Positions 1 through 11,100 of a DNA stretch of 64,000 bases are shown one piece after another. The position numbers and the translations under genes are program-made. Position 1 is the first letter of the stretch. Each line of letters starts with the position of its first letter. The DNA comes from Brachionus rotundiformis (lineage: Eukaryota; Rotifera; Eurotatoria; Ploima; Brachionidae): positions 20,492 through 84,491 of the forward strand of contig JAESIW010000166.1 of assembly GCA_016802295.1 (NCBI GenBank). The letters run 5' to 3'. The notes below the pieces were generated by a model, which saw only the letters and a program-made list of their open reading frames with translations, did not search any database and was not told the DNA's origin.

Positions 1-165
1 AAAATTTCAGCTCTCTAGCTAATTCCGTTCGTCCATTTTGACCTGTCAACGGACAGACGGACGGACGGACGGACGGACGGACGGACGGACAGACACGACA
101 AACTTAATACCTAGATTTTTTATTTAGATGTTTTTTTTAAGTATTTTGGTAAAATCTAGGCAACC
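1..165 (+). repeat. Dispersed repeat family, copy 1 (right-hand part)
   Basis: This is the end portion of a repeat that recurs at about 6121-6386, 8330-8615 and 10850-10925. Shared blocks in order are TTTCAGCTCTCTAGCT, TTCCGTTCGTC, TTTTGACCTGTCAACGGACAG, a GGAC-rich stretch, ACGACAAACTTAATACCTAG, and a terminus GGTAAAATCTAGGCAACCCT. CCTAGATTTT and AAAATCTAGG near the end can pair as a hairpin. This copy has the GGAC unit expanded. It abuts the open frame of the degenerate Helentron on its right. The class of the repeat is not recognised. Confidence 0.8.
51..92. repeat. (GGAC)n microsatellite
   Basis: About ten tandem GGAC units with one AGAC interruption near each end lie inside repeat copy 1. 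The other copies of the repeat carry only two or three units, so this is a local expansion of a motif belonging to the repeat. Confidence 0.9.
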
Positions 166-169
166 CTAA

Positions 170-3111
170 CCTAAACCCTGCGGTGGATTATTTTTCAAAA
201 GAACAGTTGAAAAATTTACTTTAAACGAAAATAATTCATTGTTTAGAAAAGTGTTCAATGTCGATATTAAATCAGATAGTGGATTTTATTGGGTATGTGT
301 AACATGCAATAAATATATTAAGGAGAACAATATTCCATCTCTTGCTCTTTCGAATGGATTGAATTTTCCACATCTGAGACATGAAATAAATGCATTGAAT
401 GATTTAGAAGAACGTTTATGTTCACCACGATTACCATTTATCCGAATTAAAGAATTGGTCAATTGGGATCATCAACAAAAAATTGTTGGTAACGTGGTTA
501 ATGTTCCAATCGATACTGAAAAAACATTGGAATTTTTGCCAAGAGAATTTGATCAGTCAGAAACAATTCAACTTGTTTTAAAGCGACGAATGGATTATAA
601 TAGACCGTATCGTTTAGACAAAATAAGACCATTTGTTATTTTAAATGCGATAAAATATTTAATTAACAAGCCGCTTTTTAAAGAAAATCGAATCAAACTA
701 TCAACAACCTGGTTTGAAAATCATAAGCACATTGAATGTATTAATTTAACAGAGGATTTTATTGAAAACGAAGAAGATCGTGAATTGCCAGAACTAAATT
801 TAAATCCGGACAATTTAAATAATTTAAATATTCAACAACAAGAACAAATTGAAAATAATTATTTAGAAGAATTTCGACAAGCTCAACCGACATTACTTGT
901 AGACAATAGCGAAATGTGTAAAACAATTGCTCCTGGCGAAGGTATACAACCAAGATCTATTCTGTCGGACAAAGATGCAGAAGAATTGACATTTTTAAAA
1001 ATATACGGCGGCGAAAAATTCTCACCTAAAATACAATTAAAATACGGATTGAGATGCAAATCGGAATTTCGACGTTACGATCGTCGATGTGCCGAAGATA
1101 TAAATAAAATATTCTTTTCGTACAAAAAACTTGTGACGAAAAAATTAAATTCAGCTATAGACACTTGTCTACGTAAAACGAAAGAAATTGACTCGATGAC
1201 TGCTCGCGATGCTCTAAATAAACAAAAAATAAACGATCTAATTGTTCGTAATTAAGCACAAATGTTCTTGAGAACAATTCGTTCAAGTCCTCAATATTGG
1301 GAATGGAAGAAAATGGAAATAAATGCAATGATACGCCAATCGGGTTGTCAAACTTTTTTTATATCATCTAGTCATGCCGAAATTGACTGGAACGAATTGA
1401 TATTAATTCTATTGAAAACTTTTGAAAATAGATTTGTAAATGAAGATGAATTGAATTTGATAACAAGAGAAAAACGCATCGTATTGGTGAGTCGTGATCC
1501 AATAACAGTTGCAAGATATTTTGAAAAAAGAATGGGTGAATTGCTAAAGTATGTATTCAATCAAAATGGACCATTCAAATCTAATCCAGAATTCGATTAC
1601 TTTTGGCGGGTTGAATTTCAACATCGAGGTAGTCCACACATCCATTTAATTACATGGAATAAAGATGCACCGCAATACGAAAATATCGTCGAATCAAATG
1701 ATGAACAATCGAACAATGCGATGATGTACAATTGTTCAGATTTTATCGATAAATATATTACGACCAAGCGTACATCGAACAATTTAATTGTAGAAGACGA
1801 TTACGAAAATCGTACTCAATTGTTACAAGATATTCTAATCAAGTATCAAATACACGTACACAGAGATAATTGTAAATTTAGCGATGAGCATAGCAATGTA
1901 TTGTGTAAATATGGATTTCCATGGCCCATATTAGACAAAACAGTCATACTAGAGCCGATGAAAAAAGATTCGACATATTTCGCTAAATCCTATGAGAATT
2001 TTATAATGATTAGAGACAAATTAAACGAAATCAATCGTATTCAATAACATTTAGTGAATTTTTGGGCTCACTGAATTTAAACGAAACAGATTATTTAAGA
2101 GCATTCTCTGCCTCTATTAAAAGGACGACAGTTTTTCTGAAGCGATCGTCGAGTGACATCATGGTCAATCCATACAATAAGAAATTTTAAGTGCGACACA
2201 GAGCCAATATGGACATTCAATTTATTATAGATCCATATGGTGCCGCTGCTTACGTTTCTGCTTATATACTTAAATCGAATGCTTCCATGTCAAGACTATT
2301 AAAAAATACGGTGGAAGAAGTAATACGAGGTAATTTGAGCGTAAAAAAACGACTATTAAAAGTGGCTAATAAATTTAACAATTGTTCCGAAATATCGGCT
2401 CAAGAGTGTGCTTACACATTGTTAAGTATGCCAGTGTCGAGGACATCAAGAGAAACAATGTACATAAATACGTTTCCGTCCAAAGATCGCAATGTTATAT
2501 TGAAAGAAGATCGCTATTTGGAAATTTTAAACCCCGAATCGAGAAATATATTTCGAGCTGGCATCTTACAACACTACACAAATAGACCGAGTTCAATGGA
2601 AAATGTTTGTTTGGCTGAATTTGCCACATATTATGATTATCTATCGAACCATCGAGCTAAAAATCGAAACGATTTAACACGAGTAGGTCGTTTTCAGCAA
2701 GACGATGACGAAAATTTAGACGAGGACAATAACAATGAACATTTTGAATTTGAATCTATGGCAACTCTTGAAACAAACAACATCAATAATAACGACGAAG
2801 TTGGTGAACAACAAAACGATGGACTAATTCGATTAAAAAACAATGATGGTTACATTAAACGACGAAACAAGTGCAAAATTATACGATACAATCGTGTAAA
2901 AGATCCGAAAAATTATTATCGTGTCGAAATTATGTTATTTTTAGCGTGGCGAAACGAAAAAACCCAAGTCGAATTGAGAGATCCGTTTGAAAAATTTGAA
3001 TTAAACAAAGAAACAATAGCCAAAAATCATGCATTATTTGAATCGGTAGTAGCAGAGGAATTTGATCGTGCTCAAAATGAAATCGAAACAGCAAATACAA
3101 GAACATTATGA
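170..3111 (+). pseudogene. Helentron Rep (HUH nuclease) region, broken
   Basis: Three open stretches (about 170-1255, 1262-2047 and 2050-3111) form one decayed Rep region. The first two share a frame and are separated by one TAA. The first starts with a Cys-containing N-terminal segment (VCVTCNKYIKENNIPS) typical of Helitron proteins. The second holds the metal-binding HUH motif, HRGSPHIHL, near 1624. The third holds the catalytic-tyrosine region, AYVSAYILKSN, near 2250. A stop and a frame change separate the second and third at 2045-2050, with a further TAA at 2188. The acidic tail up to 3111 is the usual linker to the helicase. The upstream end is open to about position 170, where repeat sequence begins, so the N terminus is probably lost. 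Confidence 0.85.
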
Positions 3112-4861
3112 ACGGATGGTCGAAGATTATGTCGAACGAGTAAATTAGGCAAACGAGAATTTGATAACGAACGCTAATGAGGCGCGTAATGAAGAATATG
3201 AGGACGAATTTGGCTATCATGCTGTTATTCAAGACGAATTGAGCAATATTCAAAGTATGTTGAATACAAATTCGGACATGATAACATTGCCAAAGCGAAT
3301 TACAAACTAAGAATATATTCAATTAATGAACTCGTTGTATCGCATTCAACACAAGCATATGTGCAATTTTATTGATTGTGTCAAATCGAATAGGCCATTT
3401 TATCATTTTGTTAGTGGTGGTGCTGGTACGGGAAAATCGCATTTGATCAAATCATTATATCAAACGTTTATACGAATAAACGATTTAAATCAACAAGAAC
3501 CCACCACGATTACAGCTCTATTGTCAGCATTTACTGGCAAAGCAGCATTCAATATCAAAGGATCTACATTGCACTCACTATTTCATTTGCCGATTCACAC
3601 AAATAAACTAGAGCAAATGTCAGATAAGCTATTAAATCGTGTACGGCGTTTATTTGGCAATGTAAGACTAATGTTCATTGACGAAATATCAATGGTCTGT
3701 AGTAGTCTACTTAATAAATTAAACAAACGCTAACAACAAATAATGGACAATCAAAAACCTTTCGGAAATATTTCGATTATTGTAGTTGGCGATTTGAATC
3801 AAATATGTCTAGTACAAGATAGTTGGATATTCGAAAAACCAAAAGGCGAAAGTGGCTATTCTATATTGGCTGGACAAATGCTTTGGCACATGTTTGAATT
3901 TATTGAATTGAAGGAAATAATGCGACAACGTGACGATGTTGCATATGCCGAAGCACTCAATACACTCGGCAATAGAGGTTTTATTGGATTGAGCGACGAA
4001 CAAGTGAGAATGTTTAATTCACGTATTGTTACGATTGACCAAATACCACAAGAGGCAATATGTGTTATACATACGAATAAAGGTGTCGAAGAGTACAATG
4101 AGTTTAAATTGAATTCGATGCCGGGGGATCTAGTCAAAAATAGAGCGATTGATCAAGCAATTGGCAAAGAAAAAAATACAAATAAAGCCAAAAATTTGGT
4201 TGCTAGTTTGCGTAATGAAATGGACTTGAATAAGACATGTGGTATGCCAACATTACTTCGCTTTAAACTCAATTGCAAATACATGATTACAACTAATTTG
4301 CGTAAAGAAGATGGTTTGGTTAATGGCGCAGTTGGTTGTTTGAAACACATTGTTTACACCAAAAATAAAACAAATGAAAAACCACTTGTTAAACGTGTGT
4401 ATTTGCAATTTGCGGACAAAGAAGTTGGTCAATTGACAAGTCAATTAAATGATCAATTGAAATGGATGAAAAGTAATTCGATTCAATCGGACAACCCTAA
4501 TGATTTGACTGCATTAGAATACGAACAGCAAACAGTTAAACGTCCAAAATGTGGTGGCAATTATCATGTTGATCGTAAACAATTTACTTTGGTCGAATGT
4601 GAATCAATGACAATACACAAATCGCAAGGACAATCGTACACGTGTGTTGGTGTTTACATTGGCGAAGCATTGAAACGATCACTATTGTATGTTGCCATGA
4701 GTCGAGCAACTAAATTGAGTGGTTTGTATTTGTACGGAAGTAAATCGATTGAGAGTGCACGAGTTCAACGATTATCGAAAGAACAACTTCAAAAAGAACT
4801 CGAACTATTTGAACGAAATGATCCGGTTCAAATTGAAATGAATCGTTTGCGATCCGCATGA
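3104..4861 (+). pseudogene. Helentron PIF1-type helicase domain, broken
   Basis: The frame changes near 3104. Linker sequence then runs on with stops at about 3146 and 3308, followed by open stretches at 3326-3733 and 3743-4861 that share a frame and are split by one TAA. Superfamily 1B helicase motifs are clear: Walker A GGAGTGKS near 3417, Walker B MFIDEISMV near 3671, VVGDLNQI near 3784, SMTIHKSQGQS near 4606 and YVAMSRATK near 4688. The matches are to the helicase half of Helitron proteins rather than cellular PIF1, because of the continuous Rep homology upstream. Confidence 0.85.
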
Positions 4862-5629
4862 AAATTAAATAACAAATACGAATTCTTAGACCATGACTTT
4901 GAATTAGAACGACAAAGTGATTTGACAATTCTATATCAAAATATACAATCGTTCAATTCGAACAAAGTGAATATAAAATGTGATTATGGCTATCAGCAAG
5001 CTGATATTATATTTTTGAGTGAGTGTCACAATAAGCGAAACAATCGATTTGAAGCAAATAAATTGTTTGATCAAGAACAATTTCAAATGATCTATTATTC
5101 GTATGCGACTGATTTAAATGCATCAAATGGTCAAATATGTTATGTACGCAAAGCGATTTGTCAAAATTTGAAATTAATTGCTCATAATTCAAAAGAACAA
5201 TTTGCTTACAATGGTTCAAATCCAAATAATGTGTTGAATTGAGCTTGTTTGAATATGATCATAACAACAACAACAACAATACTAAAATCTATTTGTTAAA
5301 TTTGTACAAGCATCCAAAATTTGATAATGATAAATTTTTAAGCGAATTGTACAACTTTATTGTTCTCAATCAAATGTTCAAAATTTGTTTATAAATGGCG
5401 ATTTCAATATTGACTAAAACGAATCGTGCAATAAAAAATATCTAGACTATTTGAAGCAAGAATTAAATCTAGAACCGTTTTTTGCTAAAACAAAAACTTT
5501 TAAAAATAAATCACAATTGGACTGGTCTTTTTGCAATAAACAACAAAAAGAAATGAAAAAAGCTAAATGTAAACCATAAAGCACTTGGTTCAGCGATCAT
5601 TCAGCTATAGTTTGTGAATTTGAATTTTG
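4862..5629 (+). pseudogene. Helentron C-terminal endonuclease-like domain, broken
   Basis: The helicase frame continues after the TGA at 4859 into sequence resembling an exonuclease-endonuclease-phosphatase fold. It opens with LYQNIQSFNSN and ADIIFLSECH. After a stop at 5240 and a frame change near 5378 come the motifs INGDFNID (near 5391) and SDHSAI (near 5598). This order matches the apurinic-type endonucleases of non-LTR retrotransposons and the C-terminal domain of Helentrons. It is non-functional here because of the stops. Confidence 0.75.
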
Positions 5630-6120
5630 AATTAACTATTTTTTTTTCTAACTCTTTGATTCTTGGTCACAATTTATTTGATTGTTGTCACAAATTTTTC
5701 AATTGCCATATTTTGATTAATTAATAAAAAGTAAAAAAAAATTAAAAATTTTCATTTAAAATATAAAATATTTCCTCTATGTCACAATTTTTTTTTATAT
5801 TGGAAAAAATTACTTTTTAAATTATATATTTTTTAATAAATTTAAGTATATAATGAATATAAACCAGAAAAAAATTGATTATATTTATTTTATATTTTTT
5901 GATTTAAAAATGAAAATTAAAATATTTACAACAAATTTTTCCTACATAAAATGTTGTATTGTATGTTTAAATTTTAAGAAAATTAATTTTTCCTAGATTT
6001 TACCAATATCAAGATTTTTGCTTAATTTTAAAAAGAGCGCTTTTTTAGAATTTATAAGAATAAATTTTATAAAATAAAAATATATTTTCTAGTGTAAAAT
6101 TTTATGCTAAATTCAAATAT
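5630..6120. other. AT-rich stretch without a gene
   Basis: The sequence is very AT-rich with no open frame of note. It separates the remains of the Helentron endonuclease from repeat copy 2 and may include the transposon's 3' non-coding end, but I see no defined terminus. Confidence 0.5.
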
Positions 6121-6386
6121 CTAATTGGTTTTCTACGATTTCATATTTTTGAAAGATATAGCAATTTTTTTGTCCGATTTTTCAAGTATCTCGACATGGG
6201 ATTGTCCGATTGTCTTGAAATTTTGCAGGCTGCAACACTCAAATATTATCTGTACAAAATTTCAGCCCTCTAGCTCATTCCGTTCGGCAATTTTGACCTG
6301 TCAACGGACGGACGGACAGACATGACAAACCTAGATTTTTTATTTAGATGTTTTTCTTAGTTATTTTGGTAAAATCTAGGCAACCC
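6121..6386 (+). repeat. Dispersed repeat family, copy 2
   Basis: This is a longer copy of the family. Its left part (GTCTTGAAATTTTGCAGGCTGC near 6210, then ATTATCTGTACAAAATTTCAG) is also found in copy 3. The right part carries the CCGTTCG, GACCTGTCAACGGACGG and AAAATCTAGGCAACCC blocks seen in copy 1. The open frame across it is an accident of the repeat and not a gene. Confidence 0.8.
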
Positions 6387-6494
6387 CTAGAAGAAAGTTT
6401 TGCTACAATTATTCTTGATTAATGTTTAAAGTTAATTTAATTTTTATAAAAAATAAAATATTTGAAATTTACAAATCTAATTTTTATCAAAAAA

Positions 6495-7043
6495 ATGGCC
6501 TATTTTAATCAAAGCTTCGAAAGCTTAAATTCAAGTTCTAGCAATAAATTTGAAAACAGCAAAAATCTTACTCCTTTGTCAAATGAAACAGAAAGAAGTC
6601 TATCATTCGAAATCGAACCGATTCATTTGACAGTAAGCCTGTCCTTGACATATGATAGAATTTTGGACAAACAATACGAATATTATCGAATCGATGATGA
6701 AAATATATGTTTTCAATCACTTGCTCACGTAATCATTGACAAATGCTTTGAAGGTGTATTCAACGAAAGAAGAATTTGCCTGGAGCATTATTACGCAATA
6801 AATAAAATCAACACTATCATACGAAAAAAAAAACAAGAGGCTGACAACATGATATCAATTTCTCTGGATTTAGATCAAGAACATAGAGAGTGCGATTGTG
6901 ATGCAAGTGAAATTGACTTAAAGCAAAGAAGCATCTCAAAAAACTTAATAAATGTACGAAACGAGATTTTCAACCTCCAAGCATCAAATGAAGAATTTGA
7001 AAAAATCTTAGAAGACATTTATTCAAACATTATCATAGTCTAA
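6495..7043 (+). CDS. Hypothetical protein, 182 aa
   Basis: An uninterrupted frame starts at an ATG preceded by A-rich sequence. The predicted protein is acidic and hydrophilic, with no signal peptide or membrane segment. It has an N-terminal Ser/Asn-rich tract, a central folded-looking part containing one Cys-Leu-Glu-His block, a CDCD motif near the C-terminal third, and a heptad-like end that could form a coiled coil. I do not recognise a family. It lies between repeat copies 2 and 3, with a telomere-like tract 150 bp downstream, so it may be a transposon passenger or a subtelomeric gene. No introns are evident. Confidence 0.45.
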   Translation: MAYFNQSFESLNSSSSNKFENSKNLTPLSNETERSLSFEIEPIHLTVSLSLTYDRILDKQYEYYRIDDENICFQSLAHVIIDKCFEGVFNERRICLEHYYAINKINTIIRKKKQEADNMISISLDLDQEHRECDCDASEIDLKQRSISKNLINVRNEIFNLQASNEEFEKILEDIYSNIIIV

Positions 7044-8329
7044 ATTTGTTTTTAAAAATAAACAAAGTTTTGAAAAAAATTGTTAAAAATTAATTCGTAT
7101 GGATTTTTTCTAAATAAAAGTAATATAAAATAAAAATTTTAACTTTAACCCATAATTAAGTGACTTAGGATAAAAATAATAAAATAATTAAACCCTAAAC
7201 CCTAACCCTAACCCTTAATTGAAAACCCAAAATTGTACACATTGTAAGGTACTTAATTGTTAAATTATGTGTTTTGATTTTTAAAAAACTAATTTTTTTT
7301 CAAATTTTTTTCAATTCAATATTAATCACTCAATTTCCTTATCCATGTCAAAATTTTTTTTTACTCTTATTAAACAAAAACTACTTTATTTTTAGTTAAA
7401 TTTTTAACATATGTTAGCCTACTCGGAAAAAAGTTATTCAACATTTTAATTAATTTTAATTTTTAATTATTAGAAATTTTTTTTAATTTAAATCAAAAAT
7501 ATATTTCAAAGAAATTAATTTTCCTTTCAAAAATATATATCTACAATTAACATTAAAAATTAATATTTCAAAAAAAATCTAATTATTATCTTTATTGTAT
7601 TCTTCGTAAATGTAAATTTGAAGACTGTATACTGACACCGGTTGAATTTTGTCAATTCATATCATGTCTGCCTCAACATTTGCTTCCAAATTTAAGTCGA
7701 TTTGTGTGTAAGGCAACAAGTGTCGTTCACCTTCGTACAATTGATCGGATATGGCTTTAAAGATACCGTTTTGTTTTTTAATGTTGCCAAATGACCTTGT
7801 CTATACTTGCCTTGGTATGTATATTCAATTAGATAATTACCATCCGATAAACTATTTAGCATTGTCCGCACATTGAACAGCATTATATTTTTTCCAAACA
7901 TCGATTTGTATAATTGTTTTTGTTTTTACCATTTGTCGAGATCAGGATCATAAACATGACTTACAGATGCGCAGGATGAATTGCCATTCTCCTTTAAGAT
8001 TTGATTGGAGCTTTGTAAGTCGCTCTGGGAAGAGCATGATATCGAACAGAAGAGTGAGAGAAAAAGAAAAGATTAGAGAGATTTTGTGAGTTGGCCAGAT
8101 TAACGTCTACAAGCTTTCGATAAGCTTAGTAAAAATCAACTCACACCCGAAAAGAAAGAACATCGTTTGACTCTGGAGAAAGAGGCCGAGCTGTTAAGCT
8201 TATAGAGATAAGCTAAGCTTATAAATTTAAAAATCTTTGCATGACCCTAAACCTAACCCTTGATTCTTTAAGGAAAATATTTTTCTACCATTTGTATACA
8301 TTGTCTGATGTAATTTTTTGCTGATTTCG
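7044..8329. other. Gene-poor stretch with telomere-like tracts
   Basis: No convincing gene lies here. The stretch contains telomere-like tracts near 7192-7216 and 8243-8261. A GC-richer patch at about 7680-8220 has several AAGCTT-containing palindromic bits. A 69-residue minus-strand frame at 7692-7901 has no recognisable features and may be transposon debris. Confidence 0.5.
7192..7216 (+). repeat. Interstitial telomere-like tract (CCCTAA-type)
   Basis: Four units of CCCTAA/CCCTAAA type lie in direct order in AT-rich DNA. Similar shorter tracts, all with the C-rich strand as plus strand, occur at about 160-180, 8243-8261, 8614-8636 and 10926-10947. None is seen in the rest of the window. 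The orientation is that expected at a left chromosome end. Confidence 0.7.
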
Positions 8330-8615
8330 AATTTCTACTCAGAATTAATGGAGGTCGTTTTGATTTCGCGATAAACGACTTTTTTCGGTCAAAATCGGCG
8401 CTATTTCCGCAAGGGAGTGGCTGATCAACTCCAAATTCTGTAGGCTGCGTTCTCATCACTTAAAGATTATCTGTACATAATTTCAGCTCTCTAGCTTGTT
8501 CCGTTCGTCAATTTTGACCTGTCAACGGACAGACGGACGGACAGACACGACAAACTTAATACCTAGATTTTTTTTTTAAAATTAATTTGTAGTTATTTTG
8601 GTAAAATCTAGGCAA
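8330..8615 (+). repeat. Dispersed repeat family, copy 3
   Basis: This copy matches copy 2 over the left part (GTAGGCTGCGTTCTC, ATTATCTGTACATAATTTCAG) and copy 1 over the right part (CCGTTCGTC, GACCTGTCAACGGACAG, ACACGACAAACTTAATACC, AAAATCTAGGCAACCC). It runs directly into a telomere-like tract (about 8614-8636). Confidence 0.8.
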
Positions 8616-8758
8616 CCCTTACCCTAAACCCTAACCTTTTACCCTGCCCCCTAACCAAAAAATTAACTAATACTTATTTACTAAATGAATTAAAAATTTA
8701 GTTCTTTCTTTATGACAAACTTTCTGCTTCCGTCATATTAAAATGACTTAAACGCTAA

Positions 8759-8983
8759 ATGGTTTTATCTGTTCGTATATTTAAACGAAAATTAAAAATA
8801 CGGAAAAGTATTATTAAAAACATGGAAAATATGTTGCTAAGTGATAATGAAAATAATGATTTGAATGATTTCATTCAATATTTAGAAAATCTACCTGAAT
8901 TAACTGGAAATCTTTATATTGATATTCCTAATGAGCAAAATCAAAATGAAATTAATTTTCTGAAAATTAAGGCTCTTGAGTAG
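8759..8983 (+). CDS. Small hypothetical ORF, 74 aa (doubtful)
   Basis: An ATG-initiated frame encodes a basic N terminus (about 20 residues rich in Lys and Arg) and an acidic Asn/Asp/Glu-rich remainder. The frame ends at a TAG after KALE, and translation beyond it would continue a Gln/Lys/Glu-rich helix-like segment, so this may be a broken piece of a longer coiled-coil protein. No family is recognised. The surroundings are repeats and telomere-like sequence, so it may not be a functional gene. Confidence 0.2.
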   Translation: MVLSVRIFKRKLKIRKSIIKNMENMLLSDNENNDLNDFIQYLENLPELTGNLYIDIPNEQNQNEINFLKIKALE

Positions 8984-10849
8984 CAGAATCAAATATTGTC
9001 AGAGAAGATAAATCAACTAGAAAATTATAAATGTTAGATAGAATAGGGTTTAACCCTAGCAGAGGTTGGAGTAGCATACAGAGTGGCTAAAAAAGTGTGT
9101 AAAAATGGCTAGCTGCTTGGACGTCACTCGGCGTGGGCATTGTTGCGCCATTGACTTGAGAGCCTCCTACTAAACAGCCTTCTTCATAAGCGCGATATGT
9201 TTGTTTATTATTCGGTTGTTCATAAGATGGATTATCCAGCCGTTGTACACTGGGAATATCAAGGCAACCCTAAATAGAAACCCAAGAATCAGCTCGAGTC
9301 AATACAAATAATGACTACAAATTAAGACGTCGAGAAAAGGCTCGAGCTCATGTAATCAGAGAAGTCAATATTGAAGGCCAAGAATCAGCTCGAATCAAAA
9401 AAATATTTAAATTTATTCGCAGGAAGTGAAGTTATGTGAAATTATGCTCTTATTAATTCGCTAAATTTTTATTTTCTTTTCAATTATGTAATTTAAAAAA
9501 TTTAAATTAAAATTTATTGAAAAAAAAAATTAATAGTTCTAAAAAAAATTGCATTTTTTTTACCTTGTATCACTTAAATTTAGTAACTTAAAGATATATT
9601 TAATGCTTGAGTTCTCTCTGACGTTAAATACAACGAATCAGGCTAAATAAGAAGCTAAATAAGATTGGGTCGTAAGTGGTGCATAAGAAGCCAAACAATT
9701 TTTTTATATACGAATAAACTTCTGTATTAAAAGATCGTCCATGAAAGACGGCTTTATTCCTTTTTTGTGCTAAACAATCAAATTGTTAAAAAAATTATTC
9801 TTATTATTTCCAAAGCCTTCGAGTTTCAAATGCTTAGTTTTACTGAACAACAATGCCTATCTTATATCAACTGCAGACATTTTGGCTATACATTTAACGC
9901 AAACTAAATACAAGATTTTAATTTTAATTTATTTCAATAGAAATTTTTAATTAAAAAATTTGGCTTGAATCGAAATCATTTAAACAAATGAACATACTTA
10001 GAAACATATTTTCCAAATGATAATAGATAAATGTCTGATTTTATCTTAAATTCATTGTTAAATTTTCTTTTTTTAATTTTCAAATAAAAATGTTGGTTAT
10101 TTATTTAAATTTTATATAAATATATTTTCAAGTTAGTTGCTTAAAACAAAAATAGGTTTTATTCTAAAATAAAATGTGTGGGGCTCTTTTGCCGGCCTGA
10201 TGACTGCAGGAGAAAAAATACTTTTAATAATTTAAAACAATTTTTCTCATTGACAATTACATTAATCACATATTTAAAATTTTTATTTTAATGGAGACTG
10301 TATGTGAAAGATAGGAAATTCGAAATATCCAAATAGAAATACATTGAAAGTATTAGATGTTCGAAGATAGAAGTAAAAGTGTTAGAAACCCGAATCCTCG
10401 AAAAAATGAAATAGAAATACATTGAAAGTATTAGAATTAGAGGTTTTGAAAAATTGTTTAACAAATTTCCTGTTTAAGTGGGAAATTAATATGGTTAAAA
10501 GCGCTGAAATTATGAATGACTTTCTGCAAGGAAGTCAAAGGCCATCTAATGTGGTTTTTCTCCCCTCACCAAATGAAATAGGGACCTATGTCCCTTAAAT
10601 CATCACCAAACTGTAAGAGAATGATTAAGCAAATAAACTGCTTATCATTGTGGGGATAAGGTTTCAAAAGAGTTAAAAAGATTAATTAAGTCGCATAGCC
10701 AATCTGATTAAACTCAGAAACTAAAATTTAGCTAGGCGACTTAGCTAAACTATGTTTTCGCAAAGAACCCTCCTCCTTATATCATTCCACACCTATGTAG
10801 GTATGATCAACCGATTGCTCAGTTGATCTTCAAGGGACCGTAGTCCGAG
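8984..10849. other. Gene-free repeat-type DNA
   Basis: I see no gene here. Near 9253-9266 the string TCAAGGCAACCCTAAA resembles the terminus of the dispersed repeat, so another diverged copy may end there. A 27-bp unit (AAATAGAAATACATTGAAAG plus TATTAGA) occurs twice in direct order near 10333 and 10408. The rest is AT-rich. Confidence 0.5.
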
Positions 10850-10947
10850 GGACAGACACGACAAACTAAATACCTAGTTTTTTTTTTTAATTATTTTATA
10901 GTAATTTTGCGAAAATCAAGGCAAAACCTAACCTTAAACCCTAACCC
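10850..10947 (+). repeat. Dispersed repeat copy 4 (short) plus telomere-like tail
   Basis: Only the end of the family is present: GACAGACACGACAAACTAAATACCTAG, then a T-rich stretch and GCGAAAATCAAGGCAAAACC. It runs straight into a degenerate CCTAA/CCCTAAA tract ending at about 10947. The 3' side of the carboxypeptidase pseudogene begins within about 50 bp. Confidence 0.65.
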
Positions 10948-11100
10948 CGGATCTCTTTTTTATTTAATCTTAACATTGCTGATCAAATTGCTTGGATAAG
11001 TTTAAATACCTTGCTCCATCAACCATTCATTTATAATCGCAGTTTCTATTTAAATCTGTTCCAAAACAATTCCAAGTGAATTCATCTACTGGATCTGGTC

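Larger units (their letters stand above)
1..5630 (+). mobile_element. Degenerate Helentron-type (rolling-circle) transposon
   Basis: Rep, PIF1-type helicase and an endonuclease-like domain follow one another on the plus strand in the order known for Helentrons (Helitron2), which unlike plant-type Helitrons carry a C-terminal endonuclease. In-frame stops lie near 1253, 2188, 3146, 3308, 3731, 4859, 5240 and 5407. Frame changes lie near 2047, 3104 and 5378. Homology is otherwise continuous. The copy cannot make the full protein and is old but recognisable. Copies of one dispersed repeat lie on both sides (1-165 and 6121-6386). I could not define the true element ends. Confidence 0.85.

Noticed and set aside
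51..92. CRISPR-like or minisatellite array
   Set aside because: It is a simple GGAC microsatellite without spacers, and the genome is eukaryotic.
3326..4861. A cellular PIF1 helicase gene
   Set aside because: Homology continues into Rep upstream and an endonuclease downstream, and in-frame stops are present, so it belongs to the transposon.
6125..6325. Plus-strand 66-residue frame
   Set aside because: It lies entirely inside copy 2 of the dispersed repeat. The corresponding stretch of copy 3 is not open.
7692..7901. Minus-strand 69-residue frame
   Set aside because: It is short, lies in repeat-rich DNA and has no family match. It is at best a transposon remnant.
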